A DNA stretch of 64,000 nucleotides from Lamellibrachia satsuma (GCA_033239005.1 BSQZ01000035.1:5332501-5396500); one strand, 5' to 3'; shown: positions 47,509-60,244, counted from the stretch's first letter. The notes: generated by a model from the letters alone, not told the origin. A program made the numbers and translations.

Positions 47509-50500
47509 GGTATTTTTCCAGATAATATGAAAGTGGTAAAAGTTATTCCTGTCTATATGACCAGCAAAAAAAATTATTTAACAACTACCTATCTCTCTAT
47601 TGCCGCAGTTCTAAAAAATTCTAGAAAAACTCCTTGATAACAGATTGGAAAAAGTTATGGAACAAAACAAAATACTAAGTGACAGCCAGAAAAACATCTA
47701 CATCTTTGGCTTTATTAGAAATGACTGAAGAAATAACTAATACAATTGACAATAAAAAAGCTTCAATTGGGGTGTTCATAGACTTGATAAAGGCTTTCAA
47801 TACTGTAAATCATAATTTGCTAATACAAAAGTTAGAAATGAATGGTATTCGTGGTATAGTACTTAAATGGTTAGTTAGCTATTTAACAAAAAGGACACAA
47901 TCTGTCTGCATTTAAATAAAAAATCGTATCTCTTAGAAGTAGTATGTGGCATGCCACAAGGTTCAATACTTGGACCAAAATTATTTTTGATATATATAAA
48001 TGATTTGTGTAATGTTTCTACTATACTCAAATTTGCACTGTTTGCAGATGACACTAATATGTTTTATAGGCTGGTAGTCTAGAATTGACACTAATATATT
48101 TTATAGTGCTGGTAGTCTAGAATTGACACTAATATGTTTTATAGGCTGGTAGTCTAGAATTGACACTAATATATTTTATAGTGCTGGTAGTCTAGAATTG
48201 ACACTAATATGTTTTATAGGCTGGTAGTCTAGAATTGACACTAATATGTTTTATAGTGCTGGTAGTCTAGAATTGACACTAATATGTTTTATAGTGCTGG
48301 TAGTCTAGAATTGACACTAATATGTTTTATAGTGCTGGTAGTCTAGAATTGACACTAATATATTTTATAGTGCTGGTAGTCTAGAATTGACACTAATATG
48401 TTTTATAGGCTGGTAGTCTAGAATTGACACTAATATGTTTTATAGTGCTGGTAGTCTAGAATTGACACTAATATGTTTTATAGTGCTGGTAGTCTAGAAT
48501 TGACACTAATATGTTTTATAGTGCTGGTAGTCTAGAATTGACACTAATATGTTTTATAGTGCTGGTAGTCTAGAATTGACACTAATATGTTTTATAGTGC
48601 TGGTAGTCTAGAATTGACACTAATATGTTTTATAGTGCTGGTAGTCTAGAATTGACACTAATATGTTTTATAGTGCTTGTAGTCTAGAATTGACACTAAT
48701 ATGTTTTATAGTGCTGGTAGTCTAGAATTGACACTAATATGTTTTATAGTGCTGGTAGTCTAGAATTGACACTAATATGTTTTATAGTGCTGGTAGTCTA
48801 GAATTGACACTAATATGTTTTATAGTGCTGGTAGTCTAGAATTGACACTAATATGTTTTATAGTGCTGGTAGTCTAGAATTGACACTAATATGTTTTATA
48901 GGCTGGTAGTCTACAATTGACACTAATATGTTTTATAGTGCTAGAATTGACACTAATATGTTTTATAGTGCTGGTAGTCTAGAATTGACACTAATATGCT
49001 TTATAGTGCTGGTAGTCTAGAATTGACACTAATATGTTTTATAGTGCTGGTAGTCTAGAATTGACACTAATATGTTTTATAGTGCTGGTAGTCTAGAATT
49101 GACACTAATATGTTTTATAGGCTGGTAGTCTAGAATTGACACTAATATGTTTTATAGGCTGGTAGTCTAGAATTGACACTAATATGTTTTATAGGCTGGT
49201 AGTCTAGAATTGACACTAATATGTTTTATAGTGCTGGTAGTCTAGAATTGACACTAATATGTTTTATAGTGCTGGTAGTCTAGAATTGACACTAATATGT
49301 TTTATAGTGCTGGTAGTCTAGAATTGACACTAATATGTTTTATAGTGCTGGTAGTCTAGAATTGACACTAATATGTTTTATAGTGCTGGTAGTCTAGAAT
49401 TGACACTAATATGTTTTATAGTGCTGGTAGTCTAGAATTGACACTAATATGTTTTATAGTGCTGGTAGTCTAGAATTGACACTAATATGTTTTATAGTGC
49501 TGGTAGTCTAGAATTGACACTAATATGTTTTATAGTGCTGGTAGTCTAGAATTGACACTAATATGTTTTATAGTGCTGGTAGTCTAGAATTGACACTAAT
49601 ATGTTTTATAGTGCTGGTAGTCTAGAATTGACACTAATATGTTTTATAGTGCTGGTAGTCTAGAATTGACACTAATATGTTTTATAGTGCTGGTAGTCTA
49701 GAATTGACACTAATATGTTTTATAGTGCTGGTAGTCTAGAATTGACACTAATATGTTTTATAGTGCTGGTAGTCTAGAATTGACACTAATATGTTTTATA
49801 GTGCTGGTAGTCTAGAATTGACACTAATATGTTTTATAGGCTGGTAGTCTAGAATTGACACTAATATGTTTTATAGTGCTGGTAGTCTAGAATTGACACT
49901 AATATGTTTTATAGGCTGGTAGTCTAGAATTGACACTAATATGTTTTATAGTGCTGGTAGTCTAGAATGGACACTAATATGTTTTATAGTGCTGGTAGTC
50001 TAGAATTGACACTAATATGTTTTATAGTGCTGGTAGTCTAGAATTGACACTAATATGTTTTATAGTGCTGGTAGTCTAGAATTGACACTAATATGTTTTA
50101 TAGTGCTGGTAGTCTAGAATGGACACTAATATGTTTTATAGTGCTGGTAGTCTAGAATTGACACTAATATGTTTTATAGTGCTGGTAGTCTAGAATTGAC
50201 ACTAATATGTTTTATAGTGCTGGTAGTCTAGAATTGACACTAATATGTTTTATAGGCTGGTAGTCTAGAATTGACACTAATATGTTTTATAGGCTGGTAG
50301 TCTAGAATTGACACTAATATGTTTTATAGGCTGGTAGTCTAGAATTGACACTAATATGTTTTATAGTGCTGGTAGTCTAGAATTGACACTAATATGTTTT
50401 ATAGTGCTGGTAGTCTAGAATTGACACTAATATGTTTTATAGTGCTGGTAGTCTAGAATTGACACTAATATGTTATATAGTGCTGGTAGTCTAGAATTGA

Positions 50501-51935
50501 CACTAATATGTTTTATAGTGCTGGTAGTCTAGAATTGACACTAATATGTTTTATAGTGCTGGTAGTCTAGAATTGACACTAATATGTTTTATAGTGCTGG
50601 TAGTCTAGAATTGACACTAATATGTTTTATAGTGCTGGTAGTCTAGAATTGACACTAATATGTTTTATAGGCTGGTTGTCTAGAATTGATACTAATATGT
50701 TTTATAGTGCTGGTAGTCTAGAATTGACACTAATATGTTTTATAGGCTGGTAGTCTAGAATTGACGCTAATATGTTTTATAGGCTGGTAGTCTAGAATTG
50801 ACACTAATATGTTTTATAGTGCTAGTAGTCTAGAATTGACGCTAATATGTTTTATAGTGCTGGTAGTCTAGAATTGACACTAATATGTTTTATAGTGCTG
50901 GTAGTCTAGAATTGACGCTAATATGTTTTATAGTGCTGGTAGTCTAGAATTGACACTAATATGTTTTATAGGCTGGTAGTCTAGAATTGACACTAATATG
51001 TTTTATAGCGCTGGTAGTCTAGAATTGACACTAATATGTTTTATAGTGCTGGTAGTCTAGAATTGACACTAATATGTTTTATAGTGCTGGTAGTCTAGAA
51101 TTGCTTAGCAACCCAATTAATCAAGAGCTGAATAAAATGCACAATTGGCTTGCAGTTAACAAAATGTCTCTTAATATTAATAAAACTAATTACATGGTAT
51201 TTGGAAAAAGAAGGGTTACTTCAGATATTCAGAGTCAATGAAAAAAAATTTCTTGGCATAATTATCGGTGATAAGCTTTCTTGGAAAGCACATATACAAT
51301 CGGAAAAATCCAAATTGGCTAAAATAATATCAATAATTTGTAGAGCCAAATTTTTCTTAAAGGCATTGATTACTTTATACTTTTCACTTTTCTTGCCCCA
51401 TATAGACTACTGCTCAGAGATATGGGAAAATACTTATTGCACAAATCTAATGCCCCTATTCACCCCACAAAAGAGAGTTGTGAGAATTATTTGTGGAGTT
51501 AAGGCACGTGACAATACAAATATTTTATTTATTAATCTTAAATTAACTTTTTTTTCGACCTAACTGAATACAAAACATCTGTATTGATGTACAAAGTAAA
51601 ATATAAACTATTACCCAAAAGCATTCAAAGATTCTTTTATTCTAATGAAGATACTTTGCAAAACACAAAGCAAAGGAAAAATTCAAGTTCGTACTGCACT
51701 AAGGGCTAGGTGTTTTTCTATGGCTGGTGTTAAGCTTTGGAATAGCCTCCATATTGCACTAAAAACAGAAAATATTTTCTCTTTCCAAAAAATGCACAAA
51801 ACGTCTATATTTAATAGATGTATGTAAAAGGGATATTTTATTCCGAGACGTGTATTAATGTTTACTGTATTAGACTTTGGTAAATATATGCATTAATTAT
51901 GCTGCAAGGGATTGCTATGCAAGAGGAATAATATA
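47509..51935 (+). pseudogene. Non-LTR retrotransposon reverse transcriptase relic interrupted by a minisatellite
   Basis: 5'-truncated LINE. The left part (47509-48056) reads FPDNMKVVKVIPV, then STSLALLEMTEEI, VFIDLIKAFNTVNHNLL, CGMPQGSILGPKLFLIYINDL and the catalytic FALFADDTNMFYS. The right part (51095-51835) continues ELNKMHNWLAVNKMSLNINK, FLGIIIGDKLSWKAHI, FLPHIDYCSEIWENT and a tail SMAGVKLWNSLHIALK. Between them about 3 kb of a 37/38-bp tandem repeat has grown out of the codons after FADD. Frames are also broken elsewhere (near 47630, 47910, 51225, 51560). The 3' end finishes in a GCAAGGGATTGCTATGCAAG plus AGGAATAATATAT module, which recurs at 62230 and 62289. It belongs to the broad CR1/L2/Jockey assemblage; the clade is not settled. 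Confidence 0.85.
48050..51098. repeat. 37/38-bp minisatellite of about 80 copies
   Basis: The unit is 38 bp (ATTGACACTAATATGTTTTA plus TAGTGCTGGTAGTCTAGA), with a common 37-bp variant that has AGGC for AGTGC. Copies are almost identical, with rare substitutions (GACGCT, TTGTAG). The first and last units merge seamlessly with reverse transcriptase coding sequence on both sides, so the repeat arose from that gene. Confidence 0.95.
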
Positions 51936-51942
51936 TATATAT

Positions 51943-52180
51943 TAGTGCCCTGCGCGGGCCTAGAATTTGATCCCAAGCCCGGCCCGCAATTAGGAATTAG
52001 AGTCCCGGCCCAGGCCCGCAATAATTTTTCAGGCCCGGCCCAGGCCCACAAACTAGAATTTAGGCCCAGGCCCGACCCAGAAGATGAATGTTTGGCCCAG
52101 GCCTGGCCCACAAGTTTCAGGCCCGGCCCATACCCGTGGGCCAAAGATGGGTAAGCCCGCAAGCCCGCGGCCCGCTAAGT
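51943..52180. repeat. hAT left TIR and GC-rich subterminal repeats
   Basis: 18-bp TIR followed by about a dozen AGGCCCGGCCCA-like blocks. Such subterminal clusters are the usual binding sites of hAT transposases. Confidence 0.85.
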
Positions 52181-52892
52181 TTACATAAGATAAAAAACAA
52201 ATAAACTGAAAACAGACTTAATGTTTTATTAAATAAAAAAAAACATATATGAACACTGTATAATATCTACTACTGAAATCGTAATGTTAATAGTTGATTA
52301 GTGTTTAGTGTCTAGCTAGTAGATAGTAGATACTAGATAGTACTAGCTAGTAGCTACTAGCAAGTGCTAGCTGCTACTACTTCCTCATATTACTGTTCAA
52401 GAACAAGATATTGTTCACGCTGCTTGATCGGAGGCTGCATCTTCTCTTAGTCACGACTGTTCCTGCAACACTGAAATTGCACTCAGATGGGGCACTAGAC
52501 GCTTGAACACACAGGGCACTTCTTGCAAGTTTTGCCAGTCTGGGACACTGCTGTTGGTTGTCCTTCCACCACTGCAATATCCCTTCATGTTCTCCCACCT
52601 GACAGGTCTGGTACAGGGTGACCTCATCACTGTCAACCTGTGAAATTGGTTCATCGTTGAATTTGTCCACTATCCACCTCCTCTTTGCCGGGGGTTGCTC
52701 CTCTTGTGTTGCTGTTGTTGCTGTCTCCTCTGAGAGTTGAGCGAGCTGCTGTCGGATGTGGACGAGGACCTCATCCTTACTCGCTGATGGCAGCACCTTC
52801 ATCGATCTTTGCTTTGGGTTGAAGAAGACTGTCACCTTATGGAGCAGGTGTGGGTGGAACTTTGTCTGTGAACAGAACATCATATATAATTA

Positions 52893-52999
<107 letters not shown>

Positions 53000-54462
53000 C
53001 ATACATAGTGTTTACATACATACATAGTGTTTACATACATACATAGTATTACATACATACAATGTCATACATACATACATATATGCAACAGTATGCCTGA
53101 CTGATCACAACAACCATTCATCATAGTGTAGCTAACAGATGCCATATTCATAACTTCTATCATGATAGCATCTAGGTATCCTACTGACAATGTTACTAGT
53201 ATACAGTACTATGTCTACTATGCACATATTATATACATTTCATTTAGTGATTGTGCTTTACTGATGTCTCACCTCAACATTCTTCAAACACGATGCTCTT
53301 ATAACCGCAAGATGATTTGAATCAGATTCTCATGGACTACAGTGTTTCTTCATCCTGGCGATAGCTGGCAACACTAAGTGGATGTTGGGCTCCTTGTTCC
53401 CCTCAATGTCACATGTGGTTGTGTAGAATTCCTGAAACATGATGTCTTCAATTCAGACCTGGTTGTCAATTCATTGCCATTGTAATTACATAAACAGTAT
53501 GAATACATTTAGTCTATGACACACAGATTAGGCCACTTAATTGCAATCAGTAGCAGCTGGCCAATTCACATTCAATTTATCAACTCCAATTTAATTTAAA
53601 TAGTGCACACTGCACAACCCACAATTTTTTAGTTTACCTTCAGGAAAGGGAGCAGTTCTGCCACACCTCGACTGACTGTTGTAGGATGGGGCATGATATC
53701 CTCAGCTCTTAGTGGAGTACTACTCTTGTGCTGAAGGTCCAGGGTGTGCTGGATGAGTTCTAAAAATCCAGCACCACCAACTTCTTCGAACGGACGAATA
53801 TCCTGAAGAAAAACTTCTTAGTGTCATTACTATTAAATATGATAACATTTGTTATATTTGGCTTTAATGATTGTTTATCTAACCCTGACTTAACCATTAT
53901 GCAAGCCATAACCCCAATTTAAGTTTTTACTTGATTTACCTTAACTAAGTTAACATAATTTAATATGATATTTCAATTAAATGTCACCCCCTGGCACTGA
54001 CACCCAGTGGCATTTCCAGCATGCCTGCAGTCACTAGCCTGAGACAGACAGGTTCAGACATGTGTGAATTAGTACAAGTGTGAATGAATTAGGATTGGGG
54101 AGAAATACCAATTATCAACTGGGGAGGGTAGTGGACTAGTGGGTACTGTGTAGTGGCCTAGTGGGCACTTGGCAGTGGGTAGGTCAGCCAGGTGAGCAAT
54201 GTTTGGAGGGAAGACCCACACAATAGAATGTCCACTGGTTGGGTCAAAGGGTGATAAGTTGGTGGTTAATCATGGCTTGATTGCCTCTGCAAATATTTCT
54301 AAAGTAAACATTTGGGACTGGCTGCTTCCAGCCAGGTGAACTTAAGTGGCCTGGTATGGGGCCATTACATCTAATTCCATCTATGCAAAAGGCTACATTC
54401 ATGCCATACATACATAGTACATACATACATAGTATTATTATTACATACATACATAGTATATA

Positions 54463-54661
54463 TGTAGCAGGGTGACGCCATGTTAATCGATAGGCGTCAC
54501 CACCAGCTAATTAGTATTTTAAACAGCTGACGTACCAGCCTCGTCCTGGGTAACGAAAAAGCCGAGTTTCGACAGCCACCTAGCTCAGTTGGAGCAAGTG
54601 CTGCATTTTTGATGTGTATGACTATCAACTGATAGAAGACCCACCGAGACGACCTACCACA
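54463..54661 (+). repeat. Gypsy 5' LTR
   Basis: 199 bp. Near the start it has an 8-bp perfect inverted repeat, GTGACGCC...GGCGTCAC, with a 13-nt loop (54472-54500). Bases 54568-54602 are identical to part of the pol gene (58010-58044). Confidence 0.95.
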
Positions 54662-54663
54662 AA

Positions 54664-54681
54664 TGGTGCCAGAGGTGGGAT
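54664..54681 (+). promoter_or_regulatory. Gypsy primer-binding site
   Basis: TGGTGCCAGAGGTGGGAT begins two bases after the LTR. Starting with TGG fits pairing to the CCA end of a tRNA. I cannot assign the tRNA without a tRNA set. Confidence 0.75.
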
Positions 54682-55320
54682 TTGATAACGCGACGAGACC
54701 ACGAAGACGAGGCGAGGTGGCGGAGACGTAGAGTCGAGTAAGGAGCCTGGACCCTGATGACAACCTCGAGCGACATCCTGACGTCCTCGACATCCGGTCT
54801 GACGTTTGACCGAGAGTAAGGCGACTTCCGGTCCGGCCCTGTTCGAGTGAGGACCGTAGACACTGATGACGACCTCGAGCGACTCAAGAGTGACATTTCC
54901 GGTTTAACACTATTCGGCCGCGACGATGACTAGCCCCGACACGCGACGATCGAGCCACGTGACGTGCCGTGACGCTAAGTGACTTAGATCCTGACTGCAT
55001 TGACAAACGATTGAATTTTGAATTGATACCCGTTCACTGTATAATTAGGAACTGTATTGTGTATCCTGTCTGTGTAGCTATAGCAGCATTATAGAGATAG
55101 CCAGTATCAGAATTTTTTTTAGAGGGACTTTTGACATTTGCGTGTTAGTTAGGCATGTTTTCTGAGTAAGATGTATCTGTAGTTGTGAGGGTGCAGAGTA
55201 GTCCTGTAGATACGAATGTTATTCTTGGGTATAACGGGTATATAACTTTTGTTCCGTACTGGGAATTTGGTATACATCTGGGTTAATACTTAGTAGGGCA
55301 GTCGCAACTAGCAAGCAGAC
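54682..55320 (+). other. Gypsy untranslated leader
   Basis: About 640 non-coding bases. Contains an imperfect internal duplication (CTGATGACAACCTCGAGCGA at about 54753 and a similar block at about 54861). Bases 55121-55134 (AGAGGGACTTTTGA after a T run) recur in the 3' untranslated tract at 60278-60291. Confidence 0.6.
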
Positions 55321-56474
55321 ATGAGTATTGACGGGGCCACTGGATTTGTGCCACCCGACACGGTTCAGGGTGACTTGCAGGACCAACTGGTCACACTGCG
55401 AGAGGAGCTGTTACAGCTGCGGCTTGCAACCAATGACCGTCCACGCGTTGCGTACGTACCGCGCGAGCGGAAGGTGAAACCTTTCAGTGGACGTGGTGAG
55501 GTGACAGTGCAGGATTTTCTTGCAGATGTCGAGAGTCTATTTAGGGCACGAGCGATGTCTGATGAGGAGCAGTGTGACTTCATGACGTCACACCTCGAAG
55601 GTGATGCCAGACAGGAGATCCGGTTCCGGCCTGTGGAGGAGGTGCGTACCGCGACGTGTATCAGGCGGATTCTGCTGGAAGTGTTTGGCGAGAAGAGGTC
55701 GGTATCGCAGTTGCAGGAACTCTTCTATCTTCGTAAACAGGCTGACGGGGAGGGGATCCGTAGTTTTGCAGGTGCTCTGCAGCAACTGATGGAAGCGCTT
55801 TTGCGCAAGGACGGACATGCCGTCAACCAGCCTGACCGTGTGATCGCCGAACACTTCGCAGAGGGCCTGAAAGACCGCGTACTGGTGAAGCAACAGCACC
55901 GGCTGCGACCACAGATGAGCTTCGTGGAACTGAGGGAAGAGGCTATTCAGTGGTCCGAGGAGGAAGAGAGGCCGCCGCAATCCAGTCGACGACTGCTGGT
56001 GCATTTGAGCTGGTCGCCGACGCAGGGGAAGCAGGTAACGTTACAGATCTGCAACGAGTGCTCTCAGAGTTAGAGAAACAGCAGCACGTCATCGAGGCGC
56101 TGACTGAGCGTGTGGAGAGGATGGAAGGTGTTGCGACAGGTAGGACGGGTGGACGACGGTCCAACACTCCACAGAGGCCCTGGTCGGACCAGCGACCCGC
56201 ATCTGCGCCGCAGAACTTGCAGACACGACGGCCATTTCAGGAGCGACGCGCATTTCAGGGACCCTCGATGCAGTACACACCAGACGGGCAACCAATTTGT
56301 TACCGTTGTGGTGGAGTTGGCCACCTGGGCAGGCAGTGTCGCAATAAGGCGAGCACTGGACCACGCCGGGCCCAGACGGAGGCTTGTCCACCGGGTGTGC
56401 AGACGACGGCCCCTACGGCACACAGACGAGAGCACCCAGACGATGTTAGAGAGAACACACATCCTTTAAACTGA
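55321..56474 (+). pseudogene. gag: Gypsy gag (one frameshift)
   Basis: ATG at 55321. The first frame encodes the capsid-like part (VKPFSGRGEVTVQDFLADVE, then FMTSHLEGDARQEI and LQELFYLRKQADGEGIRSF) to about 55970. There a one-base shift within a GAGGAGGAAGAGAGG tract moves the continuation into the frame that ends at 56474. That part holds a coiled coil (LSELEKQQHVIEALTERVER) and a single CCHC zinc knuckle, CYRCGGVGHLGRQC, for RNA binding. Gag ends CCT TTA AAC TGA, directly on a slippery heptamer. Confidence 0.88.
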
Positions 56475-56507
56475 CGCCGCTCGTTACCAAGAGTCGGGTA
56501 GACGAGC
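56465..56507 (+). promoter_or_regulatory. Putative -1 ribosomal frameshift signal, gypsy gag/pol
   Basis: The slippery heptamer TTTAAAC (56465-56471) is read T TTA AAC in gag, with TGA next. A 7-nt spacer leads to a hairpin: GCTCGTTACC (56479-56488) pairs with GGTA (56497-56500) plus ACGAGC (56502-56507), ten base pairs with one bulged G and an 8-nt loop. The pol frame is open across the heptamer in -1. Confidence 0.8.
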
Positions 56508-56509
56508 TA

Positions 56510-59500
56510 GTGCGTACAGGCTCACACGCTACCGCGCCAACTGACGCGACCGTTGGTACTTGCCCTACGGCAACTGTCTTGATGGGAGGTGTGGAGGTCA
56601 ATTGCTTACTTGACACAGGTTCCCAAGTAAGTACTATCACTGAGTCTTTCTTTCGTAAGTACATTGCTCGAAACGACCGAGAGCTGGCGTCTTGCAGTTG
56701 GTTGAAGCTCACCGCTGCAAACGGTTTAGATATACCGTATGTTGGGTACGTCGAGTTGGACGTGACGACCATGGGTCAGACCATACCTGGCAGAGGTATC
56801 CTGGTTGTCTGCGATTCCCCTGATACAGATCAGTGCGCGCATAAAAAGAGGTGTCCTGGCATTCTGGGAATGAATGTCATGGGAGAGCTTGACCTTGCTC
56901 TATGGAAACGATCCCTGAACACAGGTAGTTACAGAGCAGAGTCGGTGATGGCGTCGGTCATAGACGCGAAGCAACGGGACCGGAGAGGATTTACTCGTGT
57001 GGCAGGGTGGAGCGCAGTGCGAATCCCAGCGCAGTCTTGTGCCACGTTGATGGTTTTCGGTTTGCAGAGACAGGCTGATGCGACATGGGTCGTTGTAGAA
57101 CCCATTGTGGGGGCACTTCCGGTGGAGGTGTCATTGTGTAGTACTTTAACTAGAGTACACCAGGGTGCTGCACCTGTGCAGGTAGTCAACACCAGCAGAG
57201 AAGACGTGTGGCTGAAGCCGAGGATACGAATAGGTATCTATCAGACCATCGCGCACGTCAGTGAAGAGGACAGAATATGTTTTGAGCGAGTCAGAGTGTC
57301 TGAGGAGTACGTGAGCAGGACTGAGGACCGACCGCCAGGTATAGTCGACACGCGTGAGGTACTAACCAGTACACTCGATGTCGGGCCACACGTCACCGCG
57401 GAGCAGGTTGCTCAACTGAGAGATCTCATCGCGCGGAACGAACGAGCATTCGCCCGAGATGATGACGACCTTGGCTATACAGACTTAGCCACGCACACGA
57501 TAAGGACCACGACTGAGGTACCCGTACGACAACCTTTCAGAAGGATTCCGCCTACACAGTATCAAGAGGTGAAAGAGCACATCAAGGATCTTCTGAACAG
57601 AGGTGTTATCAGAGAGAGCCATTCGGCATGGGCTTCGCCGATCGTCCTGGTCAGGAAGAAAGACGATTCGCTGCGCATGTGCGTGGATTATCGGCTGCTC
57701 AATGCGAAGACCCACCGAGACGCATTTCCGCTGCCGCGCATTGACGAGAGTTTTGACGCCATGAGCGGCGCAAACTGGTTTACCACATTGGATCTGGCTT
57801 CAGGATACCACCAGATCGCGATGTCGGAGGACGACCGAGAGAAGACGGCCTTCACCACACCTATGGGGCTGTACGAATTCAACCGTATGCCGTTCGGGCT
57901 CTGTAACAGTCCCGCGACCTTCCAGAGGTTGATGCAGAGGTGCTTTGGAGATCAGTGTTACCTGACGGTACTCTGTTACCTTGATGACGTTATCATCTTC
58001 TCCAAGACGTTCGACAGCCACCTAGCTCAGTTGGAGCAAGTGCTACAGCGACTGCAGAGGATTGGACTGAAGCTGAAGACAAGCAAGTGTCACTTCTTAC
58101 AGCGGGAGGTGCTATACCTAGGACACCATGTGTCGGCCGACGGCATTGCCACAGATCCGGCAAAGATCGATGCTGTGAAAGACTGGGCCGTGCCGAACAC
58201 AGTGAAACAGCTTCGCTCCTTTGTAGGATTCGCGTCCTACTACCGTAAGTATGTGCAAGGGTTCAGTATGATTGCAGCGCCGCTACACGATCTAGTGACC
58301 AGTGTCAACAAGGAAATGAAGGAGAAGGGACGGTTGAGAGGAGCCTTCAAGGACAGTTGGAGTCCAGAGTGTGACGGAGCTTTCAAGGTTTTGAAGAACG
58401 CGCTCTGCTCAGCTCCAGTTCTCGGGTATGCCCAGTACCAACGACCATTCATAGTGGAGACGGACGCCAGCCACCTGGGTCTCGGCGCTGTCCTGTCTCA
58501 AGAACAGGAAGGACGTCGTGTCGTCATCGCGTACGCGAGTCGCAGGTTGCGACCACCCGAACGCCAGTATAGCTCGATGAAGCTAGAGATGCTAGCACTT
58601 AAGTGGGCGGTCACCACGAAGTTCCGTGCCGACCTTTACGGCGGAGAGTTCGTCATCTACACTGACAACAACCCGTTGAAGTACCTGAAGACCGCCAAGT
58701 TGGGAGCCATCGAGCAACGATGGGCAGCTGAGCTGGCCCCATTCAACTTCACGATCGAATATCGAGCTGGACGTTCAAACGGAAACGCAGATGCCTTGAG
58801 TCGACAGCAACTCGACTACGAGCCCGAGGCAACCGACTTCGACGAGGAAGACGACGTGCAGCAGATATGCGCAACATATGCATCGTGCACGCTACTCCCG
58901 CGAGAACTACGCCAACAGATAGAGAAGAATGACAGAGTACGACAAGAATTCCAGGTTGAAGTAAAGGAGATAGAGGTACAGTCAACCCAGTCACCTGCCT
59001 TCCCAGCGTTGTCACCTGAAGAACTTGCAGAGTTGCAGAGGAAAGACCCAGACATCAGCAGGTTCCTGATGTACTGGAGGGTCGGCGAGAAGCCGAAGAA
59101 GTGTGCACAGAAGGGTGTGACACAACTGCTGAGACAGTGGCACAAGATGAGGGAAGAGAATGGGGTTTTGTACCGCAAGGTGAGAGATCCACAGGGTGGA
59201 GAGGTTAAGCAGCTAGTTCTACCGAGTGTGCTGAAGCACCGACTTCTAGAAGCGGTGCACGACAAGATGGGTCACCAGGGTGGTGATAGGACGAGCAGCC
59301 TGGCGTGGCACCGTTGTTACTGGCCAGGTATGCACAGAGAGATTGATGACTACGTGAAGAACTGTGCGAGGTGCACACTAGCGAAGATGCCGCGACAGAA
59401 GACACGCGCGCCGATGGGACACCTTCTAGCATCGCGTCCCTTAGAGGTCTTGGCGGTGGATTACACACAGTTGGAGAAGGCAGCAGATGGACGTGAGAGT

Positions 59501-60244
59501 GTTCTGGTACTGACAGACGTGTTCACCAAATTCGCTTGGGCTGTACCAGCACGTGACCAGAAGGCGAACACGACGGCGCGACTATTGGTGAGAGAGTGGT
59601 TTCAGCGTTACGGAGTTCCACAGAGGATCCATTCTGACAGAGGCCGGAATTTCGAGAGTGCGACTATTGGAGAGCTGTGCAAGCTCTACGGCATCGAGAA
59701 GTCAAGGACTACGGCATACCATCCAGAGGGGAACGGGCAGTGTGAAAGGTTTAACCGGACTTTACACGACTTGTTAAGGACCCTTCCGCCGGCACAGAAG
59801 CGAAGATGGACAGAGCATCTGCCCGAGCTTTGCAAAGCCTACAATGCGACGCCACATGCGTCCTCCTCCTCTGAAGAAGAAGAGGAGGAGGAGGAGGATT
59901 ACCTTGTCGCAATCGTTCCAGTGGTTCGTCCGACGATAGCTCCAGCTTCAGTGGTCCAGCCGATTGCTGAGGAGGTTTTGACGGGAGAGGAGATTCACGA
60001 TGAGCCTACCGTGATACCGGTATCGATACCAGTACCCGCACCTAGGAGATCGGGCAGGATGCGGAAGAAGGTGGTACGCTTCGAAGAAGTCGACACGCAA
60101 GTACCTACACCGGCCCCGCGGCGATGCAACGTCATTCCTGAACCGTGTGTGGGGGACCAATTGACCCCCATCATGACTAGTTTGTTTGTAGCGATGGCTC
60201 GCAGTGGTGTGGTCTTTTCGGGAAGCATTAACCGGGACGGTTAA
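56510..60244 (+). pseudogene. pol: Gypsy pol: protease, RT, RNase H, truncated integrase
   Basis: One open frame, open upstream to the heptamer at 56465. Protease: [14 protein letters not shown]. Reverse transcriptase: [47 protein letters not shown] and catalytic [13 protein letters not shown] (about 57975-58010). RNase [29 protein letters not shown] and NADALSRQ. Integrase: HHCC zinc finger (HDKMGHQGG...CYWPGMH...CARCTLAK), [17 protein letters not shown] and [15 protein letters not shown]. After YNATPHAS the sequence jumps to a run of eight glutamates, then VVRPTIAP and a basic tail, so the GPY/F-type C-terminal domain is missing. The frame is uninterrupted, but the integrase is not complete. 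The stop (60242-60244) lies inside the first copy of a 33-bp direct repeat. Confidence 0.92.

Noticed and set aside
48050..51098. CRISPR-like regular repeat array
   Set aside because: The units are contiguous with no unique spacers, and the flanks are eukaryotic LINE coding sequence. It is a minisatellite.
54560..54661. tRNA gene in the gypsy LTR
   Set aside because: The A box is perfect, but no B box (GGTTCGANNCC) or cloverleaf follows, and the stretch is copied from pol.
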